64,000 nucleotides of DNA from Deferribacteraceae bacterium UBA6793. GTDB lineage: Bacteria; Chrysiogenota; Deferribacteres; Deferribacterales; Geovibrionaceae. The position numbers were made by a program, and so were the translations under genes. This document shows, piece after piece, positions 17,622-25,449 of this stretch. Numbering within the stretch: the stretch's first letter is position 1; every line of letters starts with the position of its first letter. The stretch covers positions 124,001-188,000 of the forward strand of contig DKFP01000014.1 of the NCBI GenBank assembly GCA_002452405.1. Direction: 5' to 3'. The notes beneath the pieces are model-generated. The model was given only the letters and a program-made list of their open reading frames with translations, had not been told where the DNA came from and searched no databases.

Positions 17622-17640
17622 ATATTGATAATGAGTTTCA
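17622..17640. promoter_or_regulatory. Fur box between fur and feoA
   Basis: The 19-bp segment GATATTGATAATGAGTTTC matches 14 of 19 positions of the classical Fur box GATAATGATAATCATTATC. It lies about 35 bp before the preferred feoA start and 120 bp upstream of fur, so it could control feoA and possibly fur itself. Confidence 0.7.
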
Positions 17641-17674
17641 TTCGCTGTATAGTTACGATACGGGGGAACTCGAA

Positions 17675-18019
17675 GTGTCAAATACATGCTGTGAAAACGC
17701 TATTACAACAGTGCCGCTCCTTATGATGAAAGCGGGCAGCCGCGGGGTTATCAGGAAACTGGTTATAGACTGCGAAGACCACGCACACTGCCGTTTTGCA
17801 CGTCGTCTGAAAGAGATGGGCATATACGAGGGTTCGAACGTAGAGGTTTCCGGTAACGACGGCGGCGGCGAGATAATCGTCACATGTGAAGGAACAAAGA
17901 TTGTCCTCGGTCGCGGCATGGCGGGTAAGATACTCGTGCAGATGACATCCGGTGAACTACTCGACGACAGCCGGCTCGGCAGATTCTGCCGCAAATTCGG
18001 CATTGGCTGCCGCATCTGA
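17675..18019 (+). CDS. feoA: FeoA-like ferrous iron transport protein
   Basis: Small SH3-like cytoplasmic protein that assists the FeoB iron permease. I prefer the GTG at 17675 (114 aa) because GGGGGA lies 7 nt upstream; ATG at 17723 (98 aa) and GTG at 17711 are alternatives. Family features are MKAGSRGVIRKL, RRLKEMGIYEGSNVEV and a closing strand GRGMAGKILV. The tail is unusually Cys/Arg-rich (RFCRKFGIGC). No feoB follows; the next gene is lnt, 47 bp on. The Fur box upstream supports the iron role. Confidence 0.8.
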   Translation: MSNTCCENAITTVPLLMMKAGSRGVIRKLVIDCEDHAHCRFARRLKEMGIYEGSNVEVSGNDGGGEIIVTCEGTKIVLGRGMAGKILVQMTSGELLDDSRLGRFCRKFGIGCRI

Positions 18020-18066
18020 CTTTTCTTTAGATTGAAGTTATCCCTGTCTTATATTATTATCTGCCC

Positions 18067-19530
18067 ATGAAAGAAAAACTCATCCCATATTTTTCTGCCC
18101 TGCTGTCTGCCTTTCTGCTGACACTTGCATCTCCCGGCATAGACCTCTGGTTTATGGCATATTTCGCACTTGTACCCGTTATTCTTGCGGCATCCGGGAA
18201 CAGGCGTCCGTGGCTGGTTTTCTTTACTTTCGCTTTCCTTTACTACTGTTATAACCTTAGATGGGTAGAAACGTCCGTTTCCCATTTCGGCGGTGCGCCC
18301 GCCATAATCGGGATGCTGCTGGTTGCGGTCTTTGCCGCTGTTCTGGCGGTTTTCTGGGCGCTTTTCGGCTGGGTGTATGTTCGTCGTCCTTCGGCGAATG
18401 TCCTTGGGGCGACGGTAATAGTTGCGCTTGAGATAGTTCGTGCGCATCTTTTCACAGGTTTTCCGTGGCTGTATCTTGGGCATACGCAGACATCGTTCGC
18501 TCCTGCTGTTCAGACGGCAGACCTTGGCGGCGAATATCTGATAAGCCTTGTGGTGGCATATTTTAACCTTGCGCTGGCAGCGTTTATCAGAGACAGAAAC
18601 AAAAATTCCTTCGCGATAGCCTCTGTGGTGGTGGTTGCGGTTTTTGCCTACGGTTTTCTGGCGCAGCACAGGGAATACAATCACGAAGTGCTGAAAACGC
18701 GCATAATTCAGCCCGCGTACAGCCAGAACGATAAATGGGATATGGACAAGGAGCTTGAGGTGACTTTGCAGGTGAGCGAGCTTATCCGGAATTCGTCGCC
18801 GCAGAACTATGAGCTTCTGATGTTGCCGGAGAGTGTTTATCCTAACATGATGGATAAGGATTTTACAGGCTACAGGCTAATGAGCATCGTTTCCGAAGTT
18901 ACGCCCGTTCTGGCGGGAGTCATACGCAACAACGGGAAGGTGAAAGACAGAGAGTATTACAACAGCGTGTACCTGTTCGACGGAAAAAATGTGCAGACTT
19001 ATGATAAACGGCATCTGGTTCCTTTCGGGGAATATTTTCCTCTGGGTGCCCTGTTTAAGCCTATAGATTATTATTTTTTTAAGGGAGCAGAGGACTTTTC
19101 CGCCGGAGCAACACCTGTTGTGTTTGACCATGAAAAGATAAAGGCGGCTCCGCTTGTTTGCTATGAAAGCGCATACAGCAGCCTGGTTCGTCCCCAGATT
19201 GAGGCGGGTGCTAATATGATTGCCGTTGTGACAAACGACAGCTGGTTCGGCGACACGCAGGGACCATATCAGCACATGGCGACCGACATAATGCGCGCTG
19301 TGGAATACAGACGCAGTGTTGTCCGCGCGGCGCAGACGGGTGTTTCGGCATGTATAAATCCTGATGGAACTATTCAGGCGGAACTTGGTCTGAACAAAGC
19401 GGGTTATCTGGACTGTGATGTGCAGACAGTGACAGCAAGGAGTATATTCTCCGTGACCGGCTACCTTTGGCTGGTGCTGCTCATTCTCGGAATTTACCTG
19501 TATGAACGCAGAAGACGTTTTTATAAATAA
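18067..19530 (+). CDS. lnt: Apolipoprotein N-acyltransferase
   Basis: Inner-membrane enzyme adding the third acyl chain to lipoproteins, 487 aa. Several transmembrane helices occupy residues 1-200 and one lies at the C-terminus (about 462-480). The nitrilase-like periplasmic domain carries the catalytic triad candidates: Glu in MLPESVYPN, a Lys near KVKDREYYNS and Cys in PLVCYESAY. Its presence supports a diderm with triacylated lipoproteins, consistent with the lipoproteins at 28-29 kb. Confidence 0.93.
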   Translation: MKEKLIPYFSALLSAFLLTLASPGIDLWFMAYFALVPVILAASGNRRPWLVFFTFAFLYYCYNLRWVETSVSHFGGAPAIIGMLLVAVFAAVLAVFWALFGWVYVRRPSANVLGATVIVALEIVRAHLFTGFPWLYLGHTQTSFAPAVQTADLGGEYLISLVVAYFNLALAAFIRDRNKNSFAIASVVVVAVFAYGFLAQHREYNHEVLKTRIIQPAYSQNDKWDMDKELEVTLQVSELIRNSSPQNYELLMLPESVYPNMMDKDFTGYRLMSIVSEVTPVLAGVIRNNGKVKDREYYNSVYLFDGKNVQTYDKRHLVPFGEYFPLGALFKPIDYYFFKGAEDFSAGATPVVFDHEKIKAAPLVCYESAYSSLVRPQIEAGANMIAVVTNDSWFGDTQGPYQHMATDIMRAVEYRRSVVRAAQTGVSACINPDGTIQAELGLNKAGYLDCDVQTVTARSIFSVTGYLWLVLLILGIYLYERRRRFYK

Positions 19531-19533
19531 ACA

Positions 19534-19562
19534 TTGAGTTTTTCCACTATTGCATATATTAG
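19534..19562 (+). promoter_or_regulatory. Possible tatA promoter
   Basis: TTGAGT (19534-19539), a 17-bp spacer and TATTAG (19557-19562) lie just before tatA. The -10 is only a partial match. A CGGAGGAG ribosome site follows. Confidence 0.4.
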
Positions 19563-19583
19563 TGGGTAACACGGAGGAGAAAC

Positions 19584-19799
19584 ATGTTCGGACTTGGTTC
19601 AACAGAAATTCTTGTTATTTTAATTATCGCCCTTGTTGTTTTCGGCGCCGGTAAACTTCCCCAGATAGGCGAAGGTATGGGCAAAGCGATCAGAAACTTC
19701 AAAAAAGCCGCTAACGATGTAAACAGCACGGAAGATGTTGTGGACATCACGCCTAAAACACAAAAAAAGATCACTGACGACGAAGAAAAGCAATCCTGA
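19584..19799 (+). CDS. tatA: Sec-independent translocase subunit TatA
   Basis: 71-aa Tat pore protein. One N-terminal membrane helix (about 6-21) is followed by the hinge FGAGKLPQIG, an amphipathic helix (GEGMGKAIRNFKKA) and an acidic tail. A GGAGGAG ribosome site precedes the ATG. tatC is not in the window. Confidence 0.93.
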   Translation: MFGLGSTEILVILIIALVVFGAGKLPQIGEGMGKAIRNFKKAANDVNSTEDVVDITPKTQKKITDDEEKQS

Positions 19800-19805
19800 G
19801 AATAG

Positions 19806-20504
19806 ATGGGCATGGCAGCAGGCGACAGGACTGCTGCCGGTTCTGTTCTTTATGAGCTGAATCCGGCGGTTAAGCTGATCATATTTCTGAGTATAATCCA
19901 GATGGTCGGCATGTCCGGTTCGGTATTGTCATATTCGCTTATAACAATTCCGGCAGTTGCAATCCAGATCGCCGCAAGGCTCAGTCCTGTCGATACTTTT
20001 TATAAGATGAAGCCGTTCATAACAGTTCTCATAGTCACTTTTGCTGTGAATTTCTTTTTTGCTGCCGGATTTAAAAGTTCCGCTGTTCTCACATACCGCT
20101 TCTTTCTGATAATCTATTATTCCATTCTGCTTTCGGCTCTCACGGATACAAAGGCACTTGCCGGTCTGCTTTCTTTTCCTGTGCGAGGGACAGCCGGAAA
20201 AAACCTGCGGGTGGTGATGATGGTGGCTCTGGAATTTATCCCCATCTTTATAGACGATGCCAAGAGAACCGTTAAAAAGATAACCCTTTCGCCGGAATAC
20301 AGCGGAAAGGCTTATAAGGTACTTTTCCGGCCTAACGAATATATAAAACCGCTGATGCACAGCCTTCTTGCCCATGCCGACACTGTGGCGCGGAAGGTGG
20401 ACGCGGGCGAATATGCCGCGGTGCCAATCAGTCTGCCAAATATGTATGAAATCCTGCTCGGCGCGTGTGCCGTTGCGGCTGCGGTGCTATATGCCCTTGT
20501 ATAA
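19806..20504 (+). CDS. EcfT-like ECF transporter transmembrane protein
   Basis: 232-aa membrane protein of the CbiQ/EcfT family: an N-terminal LNPAVKLIIFLSIIQM (typical LdPrtKl opening), about five transmembrane helices and a C-terminal cytoplasmic segment. The coupling-helix Ala-Arg-Gly motifs are degenerate here (VARKVDAGEY where EcfT usually has an EARGY-like sequence). It begins 6 nt after tatA and overlaps truA by 14 nt. In Firmicutes ecfT also precedes truA, but the ecfA ATPase genes normally beside it are missing here. Confidence 0.7.
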   Translation: MGMAAGDRTAAGSVLYELNPAVKLIIFLSIIQMVGMSGSVLSYSLITIPAVAIQIAARLSPVDTFYKMKPFITVLIVTFAVNFFFAAGFKSSAVLTYRFFLIIYYSILLSALTDTKALAGLLSFPVRGTAGKNLRVVMMVALEFIPIFIDDAKRTVKKITLSPEYSGKAYKVLFRPNEYIKPLMHSLLAHADTVARKVDAGEYAAVPISLPNMYEILLGACAVAAAVLYALV

Positions 20505-21231
20505 CAAAGCTGTCATTGTTGAATATGAAGGAACTAACTATTCCGGCTGGCAGTGGCAGACCCACTCCCCATCCATTCAGGAGGAGCTGCAAAAAGCGCT
20601 CAGGGTGCTTTACAAAAAAGATGTCAACGCCATAGGCTCCGGCAGAACCGATTCAGGTGTCCATTCTCTAGGGCAGACGGCAAACTTTATAACCGATATT
20701 TACATACCAGACGAATCCCTTGTGCTGGGGCTTAACAGCATATTGCCCATGGATATCTCAGTAATGAAGGCATGGGATGTGCCTCTGGAGTTCCATGCGC
20801 AAAGGTCTGCCGTGTCAAAAACCTATCTGTACAAAATGCACCATTCCCGTGTCCGCAGTGCGTTTCTGCATAATAAGACATGGTGGGTCAAAGGATATGT
20901 GGATTTTGATCGTGCTCCGGAGATACTTGCCGCTTTTGAAGGTACGCACGATTTCACAGCCTGCTGTGCGGCTGTTAGCCTGCGCGAGAACTGCGTGAGG
21001 ACGATAAACTTTACAAAGTTCTACAGAGATAGCGGTTTATGGTGTCTGGAGGTGAACGGCAGCGGTTTTCTGCATAACATGGTGCGCATCATAACCGGAA
21101 CGGTTGTGAAATTCTGCCGCGACGGACACGGACCAGAACGCGTTCGGGAGATGCTTGAGACAAAGAACAGGAAGAAGGGCGGGCAGACGGCTCCGGCTGA
21201 GGGGCTGTATCTCAAACAGGTCTTCTATTAA
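20491..21231 (+). CDS. truA: tRNA pseudouridine(38-40) synthase TruA
   Basis: 246 aa. The catalytic Asp lies in GSGRTDSGVHS, and the RNA-binding and C-terminal motifs FHAQRSAVSKTY and NGSGFLHNMVRII are intact. The start at 20491 (MPLYNKAVIVEYEGTNYSGW) gives the usual TruA N-terminus and lies inside the end of the ecfT-like gene; the longer upstream reading frame is ecfT read out of frame. Confidence 0.95.
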   Translation: MPLYNKAVIVEYEGTNYSGWQWQTHSPSIQEELQKALRVLYKKDVNAIGSGRTDSGVHSLGQTANFITDIYIPDESLVLGLNSILPMDISVMKAWDVPLEFHAQRSAVSKTYLYKMHHSRVRSAFLHNKTWWVKGYVDFDRAPEILAAFEGTHDFTACCAAVSLRENCVRTINFTKFYRDSGLWCLEVNGSGFLHNMVRIITGTVVKFCRDGHGPERVREMLETKNRKKGGQTAPAEGLYLKQVFY

Positions 21232-21238
21232 TATTGCC

Positions 21239-21340
21239 GTTTATAACCTTCGCACTTCTTCATTCTGCTCAAAAAAATAATGCTCATGTACAAGCTCGTA
21301 CACTGCGCTTATTTATTTTCGCACGCCTTGAATTGCTTGG
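21239..21340. repeat. Dispersed palindromic repeat family 2, copy 2
   Basis: Shares GTTTATA, CTTCGCA, TTCT and TGCTCATG with 16401-16500. Its hairpin is TGTAC (21287-21291) with GTACA (21298-21302) and loop AAGCTC. The hairpin arms differ from copy 1 yet still pair. A family 1 element follows directly, as it also does in copy 1. Confidence 0.6.
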
Positions 21341-21368
21341 TTCTAAACAGCAAATTTATTCTGACTGA

Positions 21369-21450
21369 ATGAGATTGCTCAACCCTTTTAGGATTCGCAG
21401 AGACGTGACTTTTGATCCGTCTCCGCGAGGAGTGCAGCACGCGGCGATCT
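21369..21450. repeat. Dispersed palindromic repeat family 1, copy c
   Basis: About 82 bp from ATGAGATTGC to GCGGCGATCT, with CGCAGAGACG and CTCCGCGAGGAG in the interior. The right end lacks the final CAT seen in other copies. It ends 8 bp before the stop of the small hypothetical gene. Confidence 0.8.
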
Positions 21451-21458
21451 ATTTATTT

Positions 21459-21695
21459 TCAGCAGCCTTCGCTGGGCTTTATAAATATCTTTGTCTCTAT
21501 ATCAAGATATTTCGCGTACCAGTCCGCAAAATTTGAGTCGTACCATTTTTTGTCTTCTTCGCAAAGGGTGTTGTATATTTCGTCGTGCTCTTTCTGGAGC
21601 TGTTTCAGTTCAATTCTCTCTTCAGGGTCAAGCTCTTCGTATGCATCTTTCATCGGGAGAATCTTTTTTCTGATTTTAAGCGCTTCCTCTTTCAT
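21459..21695 (-). CDS. Small charged hypothetical protein
   Basis: 78 aa, not recognised. It is highly charged and probably largely helical: EELDPEERIELKQLQKEHDEI in the middle looks amphipathic, followed by WYDSNFADWYAKYLD with four Trp/Tyr pairs. There is no signal peptide or membrane segment. A GAGGTG site precedes the ATG at good spacing, supporting translation. It is a single-gene unit divergent from the phospholipase-like gene. Confidence 0.6.
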   Translation of the reverse strand: MKEEALKIRKKILPMKDAYEELDPEERIELKQLQKEHDEIYNTLCEEDKKWYDSNFADWYAKYLDIETKIFIKPSEGC

Positions 21696-21817
21696 ACGGC
21701 ACCTCTTGTGTTGATAATCACACTATAATGGTCTTGTTCTTGTTTGTCAACCAAAGGACAATTTTTGTCCGTTACATTTCCCTTGTTTTTAAGGGCAAGT
21801 GTAATAAATTAATTTCT

Positions 21818-22669
21818 ATGTCGATATTAATTATAATTATAGCAGTATTTGCATTACCCGATATATCTTTTGCATGGGGATTTGAAACCCACCTGAGTAT
21901 AGGGATGCAGGTGCTTCAGAACAGCAGGATAGACGTTATCACCGGAAACCCCCAGTTCTTTTTGTGCGGCAATATTTTCCCGGATCTGTTCAACCTGTTC
22001 AAAGACTTCTCAAGTTTTAAGAAAAGCCTGCCGACCCATAGCTGGCAGACGGTTTCAAAGATGTTTTCCGACATCCGCAGTGATGAGGAACAGGCTTTTG
22101 CATACGGGTACAGCGCCCACCTTTCCGCGGACGTAATAGCCCACAATAACATGGTTCCCCAGCATATCGCATACGTTGATGCGGGGCGGATGCGCTCCCA
22201 CCTTATCTTTGAGATGGCGGAGGAGTCCATGCATTACAACCGTTATTCGAAGATGCTGCAGCTTCTGTTGAAATTTTCACCGAAATACGGCGACGTTTTC
22301 CTGAGAAACATGGGCATAAAGCCGGACTGGTTCGCAGGAGAGGTCAGAGCCATACGTCTTGGTGTCATATCCCAGAAAAACCTGAAAATACATGCTATTA
22401 CCCGCATGATAAAAAAGACAGCCCAGCCGGGATTTGAGGAGCGGGTGGCATATTTCAGGGAGGCGGCGCTGAAACAGGCTATGGAGGCTGTGAACAACGG
22501 CTTTGCAAACCTTGAGCATATGGATCCTTCCGGTAAACAGAGCATGGAATCAGCAAGACAGCTCCGTCAGGAGATGCTGAAGAACAATTCAAAGCGGGAA
22601 CTCCGCCGGGAATATAACAGCCATATAGACCAGCGCCATTTTTCACTTGAGGATAAAGGCGCATCCTGA
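21818..22669 (+). CDS. Zinc-dependent phospholipase C-family exported protein
   Basis: 283 aa from the ATG at 21818, which gives a signal peptide (MSILIIIIAVFALPDISFA) followed by a mature N-terminus WGFETHLSIG, the typical Trp start of zinc phospholipase C/S1-P1 folds. Metal-ligand candidates are His in the N-terminal segment, GNIFPDL, GYSAHLSADVIAHNN and EMAEESMHY. The C-terminal 70 residues are charged and helical. Many bacterial members of this family (pfam00882) are uncharacterised, so phospholipase activity is unproven. No strong ribosome site precedes the chosen start. Confidence 0.75.
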   Translation: MSILIIIIAVFALPDISFAWGFETHLSIGMQVLQNSRIDVITGNPQFFLCGNIFPDLFNLFKDFSSFKKSLPTHSWQTVSKMFSDIRSDEEQAFAYGYSAHLSADVIAHNNMVPQHIAYVDAGRMRSHLIFEMAEESMHYNRYSKMLQLLLKFSPKYGDVFLRNMGIKPDWFAGEVRAIRLGVISQKNLKIHAITRMIKKTAQPGFEERVAYFREAALKQAMEAVNNGFANLEHMDPSGKQSMESARQLRQEMLKNNSKRELRREYNSHIDQRHFSLEDKGAS

Positions 22670-22686
22670 TTTTTTCTTTTCATTTG

Positions 22687-22715
22687 TTTACATTGCGTTC
22701 CGCTTTTTTTATAAT
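22687..22715 (+). promoter_or_regulatory. Sigma-70 promoter for the crotonase pair
   Basis: TTTACA (22687-22692), a 17-bp spacer and a perfect TATAAT (22710-22715) lie 30 bp before the first crotonase start. Confidence 0.75.
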
Positions 22716-22745
22716 AAGCAAACTTATTATTTTTCTGAGGTTGAT

Positions 22746-23546
22746 ATGGATAATCCCGTAACATTTTCCGGCTCTGACGGCGCTTGTGTGATAACTGTTT
22801 CATGCAGCGTTCAGGGCAACCCCGTATGTATGGAGACACTTGACGGGCTTTTTGCCGCACTGGACGCGGCGGAGGGAGACAGAAGCGTCAATCTGGCGGT
22901 TATACGCAGCGGACAGGACGGTGTCTTCTCCAAGGGACACAACATAGAGAAGCTGTCAAAAGCGGATACGGCTGTTGTTAAGCAGTATAACCTTATGGGG
23001 CAGAGGCTGGTTTCTTATATCAGAAACATGAAAAAGCCTGTGCTTGCCGCTGTGGACGGCGATTGCTTTGGTCCTGCGTTTGAGATAATTCTTGCCTGCG
23101 ATATGGTATACGCCACAGCGAAGAGCCGATTCGGTTTCAACGAGACGGAATACGGCTTTGTTCCCGGATTCGGCGGAACGCAGCTTGCGGCAAGAAAAAC
23201 CTATGAAACGTTTGCAAAATACCTCGTTTTCACAGGAGAACCTGTTGATGCAGCCGAACTTTACGGCAAAGGAATGGTCAGTAAGGTATTGGACGGAGCT
23301 GAATCGCTTGCGAAGGCGGTTGAAGATACTTCCGTTCTGATGAGCAAACGCAGTTCGTTTGCCGTGGGGCTTGCAAAAGAGACCATAAACAGTACGATAG
23401 ATATGGATTTTGCCAAAGGGCTTCTTCTGGAGCAGAACGCGTTCACTTTTTCCTTTTCGACCTTCGACAAGACGGAAGGAACTTCGGCTTTCGTAGAAAA
23501 GCGCGAGGCGCAGTTCAGAGACAGATGGGAAGATTACAGGTTCTGA
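22746..23546 (+). CDS. Enoyl-CoA hydratase/isomerase family protein (crotonase 1)
   Basis: 266 aa from the ATG at 22746 behind GAGG. Crotonase fold with first oxyanion-hole region FSKGHNIEKL, second region DGDCFGPAFEIILACDM and the following FNETEYGFVPGFGGTQ. Both glutamates used by enoyl-CoA hydratases have candidates here (AFEII and NETEYG). It is 1 nt upstream of a second, diverged crotonase, with a good promoter in front. No acyl-CoA dehydrogenase or thiolase is nearby, so the substrate is unknown. Confidence 0.85.
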   Translation: MDNPVTFSGSDGACVITVSCSVQGNPVCMETLDGLFAALDAAEGDRSVNLAVIRSGQDGVFSKGHNIEKLSKADTAVVKQYNLMGQRLVSYIRNMKKPVLAAVDGDCFGPAFEIILACDMVYATAKSRFGFNETEYGFVPGFGGTQLAARKTYETFAKYLVFTGEPVDAAELYGKGMVSKVLDGAESLAKAVEDTSVLMSKRSSFAVGLAKETINSTIDMDFAKGLLLEQNAFTFSFSTFDKTEGTSAFVEKREAQFRDRWEDYRF

Positions 23547-23547
23547 T

Positions 23548-24201
23548 ATGATAGAAACCCGTATAGAAGGGCTGACAGCCCATATCAGACTGGTTCCGCA
23601 GACAGGACAGTTCACTCTTCTGGATGTGGAGACACTTAAAGAGATTATAAAAAATCTGCGCATGGTCAGAGACAGCCATGCGAAAACTGTACGAATTTAC
23701 GGCGAGGGCGGATGTTTTGCAGTTGGTGCAGACCTGCGCACTCTCAGCAAATATAACGGATTTGAGGCGAAGTGGTTTTCGAAACTGGGCAACACCATGT
23801 TCGGCACCATACGCACCATGCCTCAGGTTGTTATAGCTGAAATAGACGGTTTCTGCATGGGCGGCGGCATGGATTTTGCGGCCTCGTGCGATTTTCGTTA
23901 TGCCACGGGAAAGAGCAAATTTGCGCATCCCGGTGCAAAGCTGGGCATCATCACCGGATTCGGCGGTACGCAGGCTATCCCGCGGCTTATGCATTCGGCG
24001 GCTGCTTCGGAATTTCTGATAACCGGAAATGCTTTTGACGCGGAATATATGAAGCGAGGCGGGTTTCTTAACGGCATAGCGCACAGCACAGAGGAGCTTA
24101 AACGTATGACGGATATCCTCTGCGAGAAGATAAACCGCAAGAGCAGGGTTCTGCTTTCCGGCTTTAAACTGTCGCTGGATGGCTCTTCCGCTATTTTTTA
24201 G
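23548..24201 (+). CDS. Diverged crotonase-family protein (crotonase 2)
   Basis: 217 aa, shorter than the usual 255-270. Oxyanion-hole segments are present (CFAVGADLRTL and GFCMGGGMDFAASCD). The position of the first catalytic Glu reads Asp (GGGMDF), and the second Glu position reads HPGAKLGI, with no acidic residue. This makes classical hydratase activity unlikely; it may be a partner subunit of crotonase 1 or have another chemistry. The C-terminal trimerisation helices look truncated. Confidence 0.82.
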   Translation: MIETRIEGLTAHIRLVPQTGQFTLLDVETLKEIIKNLRMVRDSHAKTVRIYGEGGCFAVGADLRTLSKYNGFEAKWFSKLGNTMFGTIRTMPQVVIAEIDGFCMGGGMDFAASCDFRYATGKSKFAHPGAKLGIITGFGGTQAIPRLMHSAAASEFLITGNAFDAEYMKRGGFLNGIAHSTEELKRMTDILCEKINRKSRVLLSGFKLSLDGSSAIF

Positions 24202-24262
24202 GGTTTATTTTTGAAAACTGAGGCATAATTTATAATTATTCAGGTTCATAAGTCATGTTAAT

Positions 24263-24342
24263 ATGAGATCGCCGCGTCGCTGTCGCTCCTCGCGAAGACT
24301 GAAGTCTGTCTCTGCGAGGGCTGTAGCCCGAAGCAGTCTCAA
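24263..24342. repeat. Dispersed palindromic repeat family 1, copy d
   Basis: About 80 bp with ends ATGAGATCGCCGCGTCGC and GAAGCAGTCTCA; the interior has CGCTCCTCGCGAAGAC and CTCTGCGAGG. A 15-bp exact direct repeat, ATAATTTATAATTAT, lies on either side (24225-24239 and 24348-24362). Confidence 0.87.
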
Positions 24343-24384
24343 TTTTTATAATTTATAATTATCGTCTTTATTCAGGGAGTTGCG

Positions 24385-25449
24385 ATGGGAAAGATATTTC
24401 TGGCGGCTGCGCTCATAGTTGTTGTGATGTTTGCAACATACGAAAAGAAGGTTGTGTACGCGTCGGAGCATTTCCGCGACGGTACTTTCCATAACCTGAT
24501 TGAAACACCGAACAAGGGTTCCGGCAGCAAATTTCTTTCTATTTACAGGATCCTGTTCGAGAGCGGCAAGTTTTCCCCGAAAGAGACCATAAAGGCACAT
24601 CGAATTAACCCTGTGTACGCAAATATGAACACCGGGGATACGCTTCAGGCGACATGGCTTGGTCATGCAAGCGTTATGCTGAAACAGGGTCAGACCAAAA
24701 TAATCACCGATCCCGTATTTTCTGACAGGGTGTCGCCGATAAGTTTTCTCGGACCTGCGCGCTATACCGATATTAACCCCATAGAGGGCGTGAACATCGG
24801 CTATGTGGATGCGGTGATAATTTCCCACAACCATTACGATCACCTTGACGAAAAAGCGATAAAGGCACTCAGGGAACGTGTCGGCATGTTCATTGTGCCG
24901 CTGGGTGTCGGTCAGTATCTTGAAAAATGGGGCGTGGATCCTTTGCGTATTATAGAACTTGACTGGTACCAGTCGGTTTCCATGCCGAACATGAAGATTA
25001 CTGCAACCCCCGCCCTGCACAGATCTGGCAGGGGATATTATGATACCAACAAGACTCTCTGGGCGTCATATGTCATTGAGACGGGCGGTTACAGAGTGTT
25101 CTTCAGCGGTGATTCAGGATACATGGAGCAGTTCAAACAGATAGGACATGAGTTCGGACCCTTCGATCTGTCGCTGATGGATATCGGCGCATACAACAAA
25201 AAATGGCCTTACAGTCACATGACACCGGAACAGTCCGTTCAGGCGTCTGAAGACCTGGGCAGCAGGCTTGTCCTGCCTATCCACTGGGGAACTTTTACAC
25301 TTTCAGAGTTTTACTGGAAAGAACCTATAGAAAGGTTTACCGCTGCGGCACATGAAAAACACCTCAACTATGCTGCGCCGGAGATAGGTCTTCCATTTAC
25401 CGTGGGCGGGGCAGTTCCCGCAGACAGATGGTGGGAAAAGTACAAATGA
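24385..25449 (+). CDS. Metallo-beta-lactamase-fold hydrolase, NAPE-PLD/UlaG-like
   Basis: 354 aa. An N-terminal hydrophobic segment (about 3-20) suggests a membrane anchor or signal peptide. The metal site ISHNHYDHLD (HxHxDH) near 150 is followed by TPALHRSGRGYYD, FSGDSGY and a final LPIHWGTF. This pattern fits the long-form MBL group containing N-acyl-phosphatidylethanolamine phospholipase D. Lipid hydrolysis is possible but unproven. The downstream DUF2461 gene overlaps the stop (ATGATG). Confidence 0.82.
   Translation: MGKIFLAAALIVVVMFATYEKKVVYASEHFRDGTFHNLIETPNKGSGSKFLSIYRILFESGKFSPKETIKAHRINPVYANMNTGDTLQATWLGHASVMLKQGQTKIITDPVFSDRVSPISFLGPARYTDINPIEGVNIGYVDAVIISHNHYDHLDEKAIKALRERVGMFIVPLGVGQYLEKWGVDPLRIIELDWYQSVSMPNMKITATPALHRSGRGYYDTNKTLWASYVIETGGYRVFFSGDSGYMEQFKQIGHEFGPFDLSLMDIGAYNKKWPYSHMTPEQSVQASEDLGSRLVLPIHWGTFTLSEFYWKEPIERFTAAAHEKHLNYAAPEIGLPFTVGGAVPADRWWEKYK

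Noticed and set aside
17210..17674. Long N-terminal extension of feoA across the fur gene
   Set aside because: The open frame upstream of 17675 runs antisense through fur and crosses the Fur box; a GTG with a good ribosome site at 17675 is more credible.
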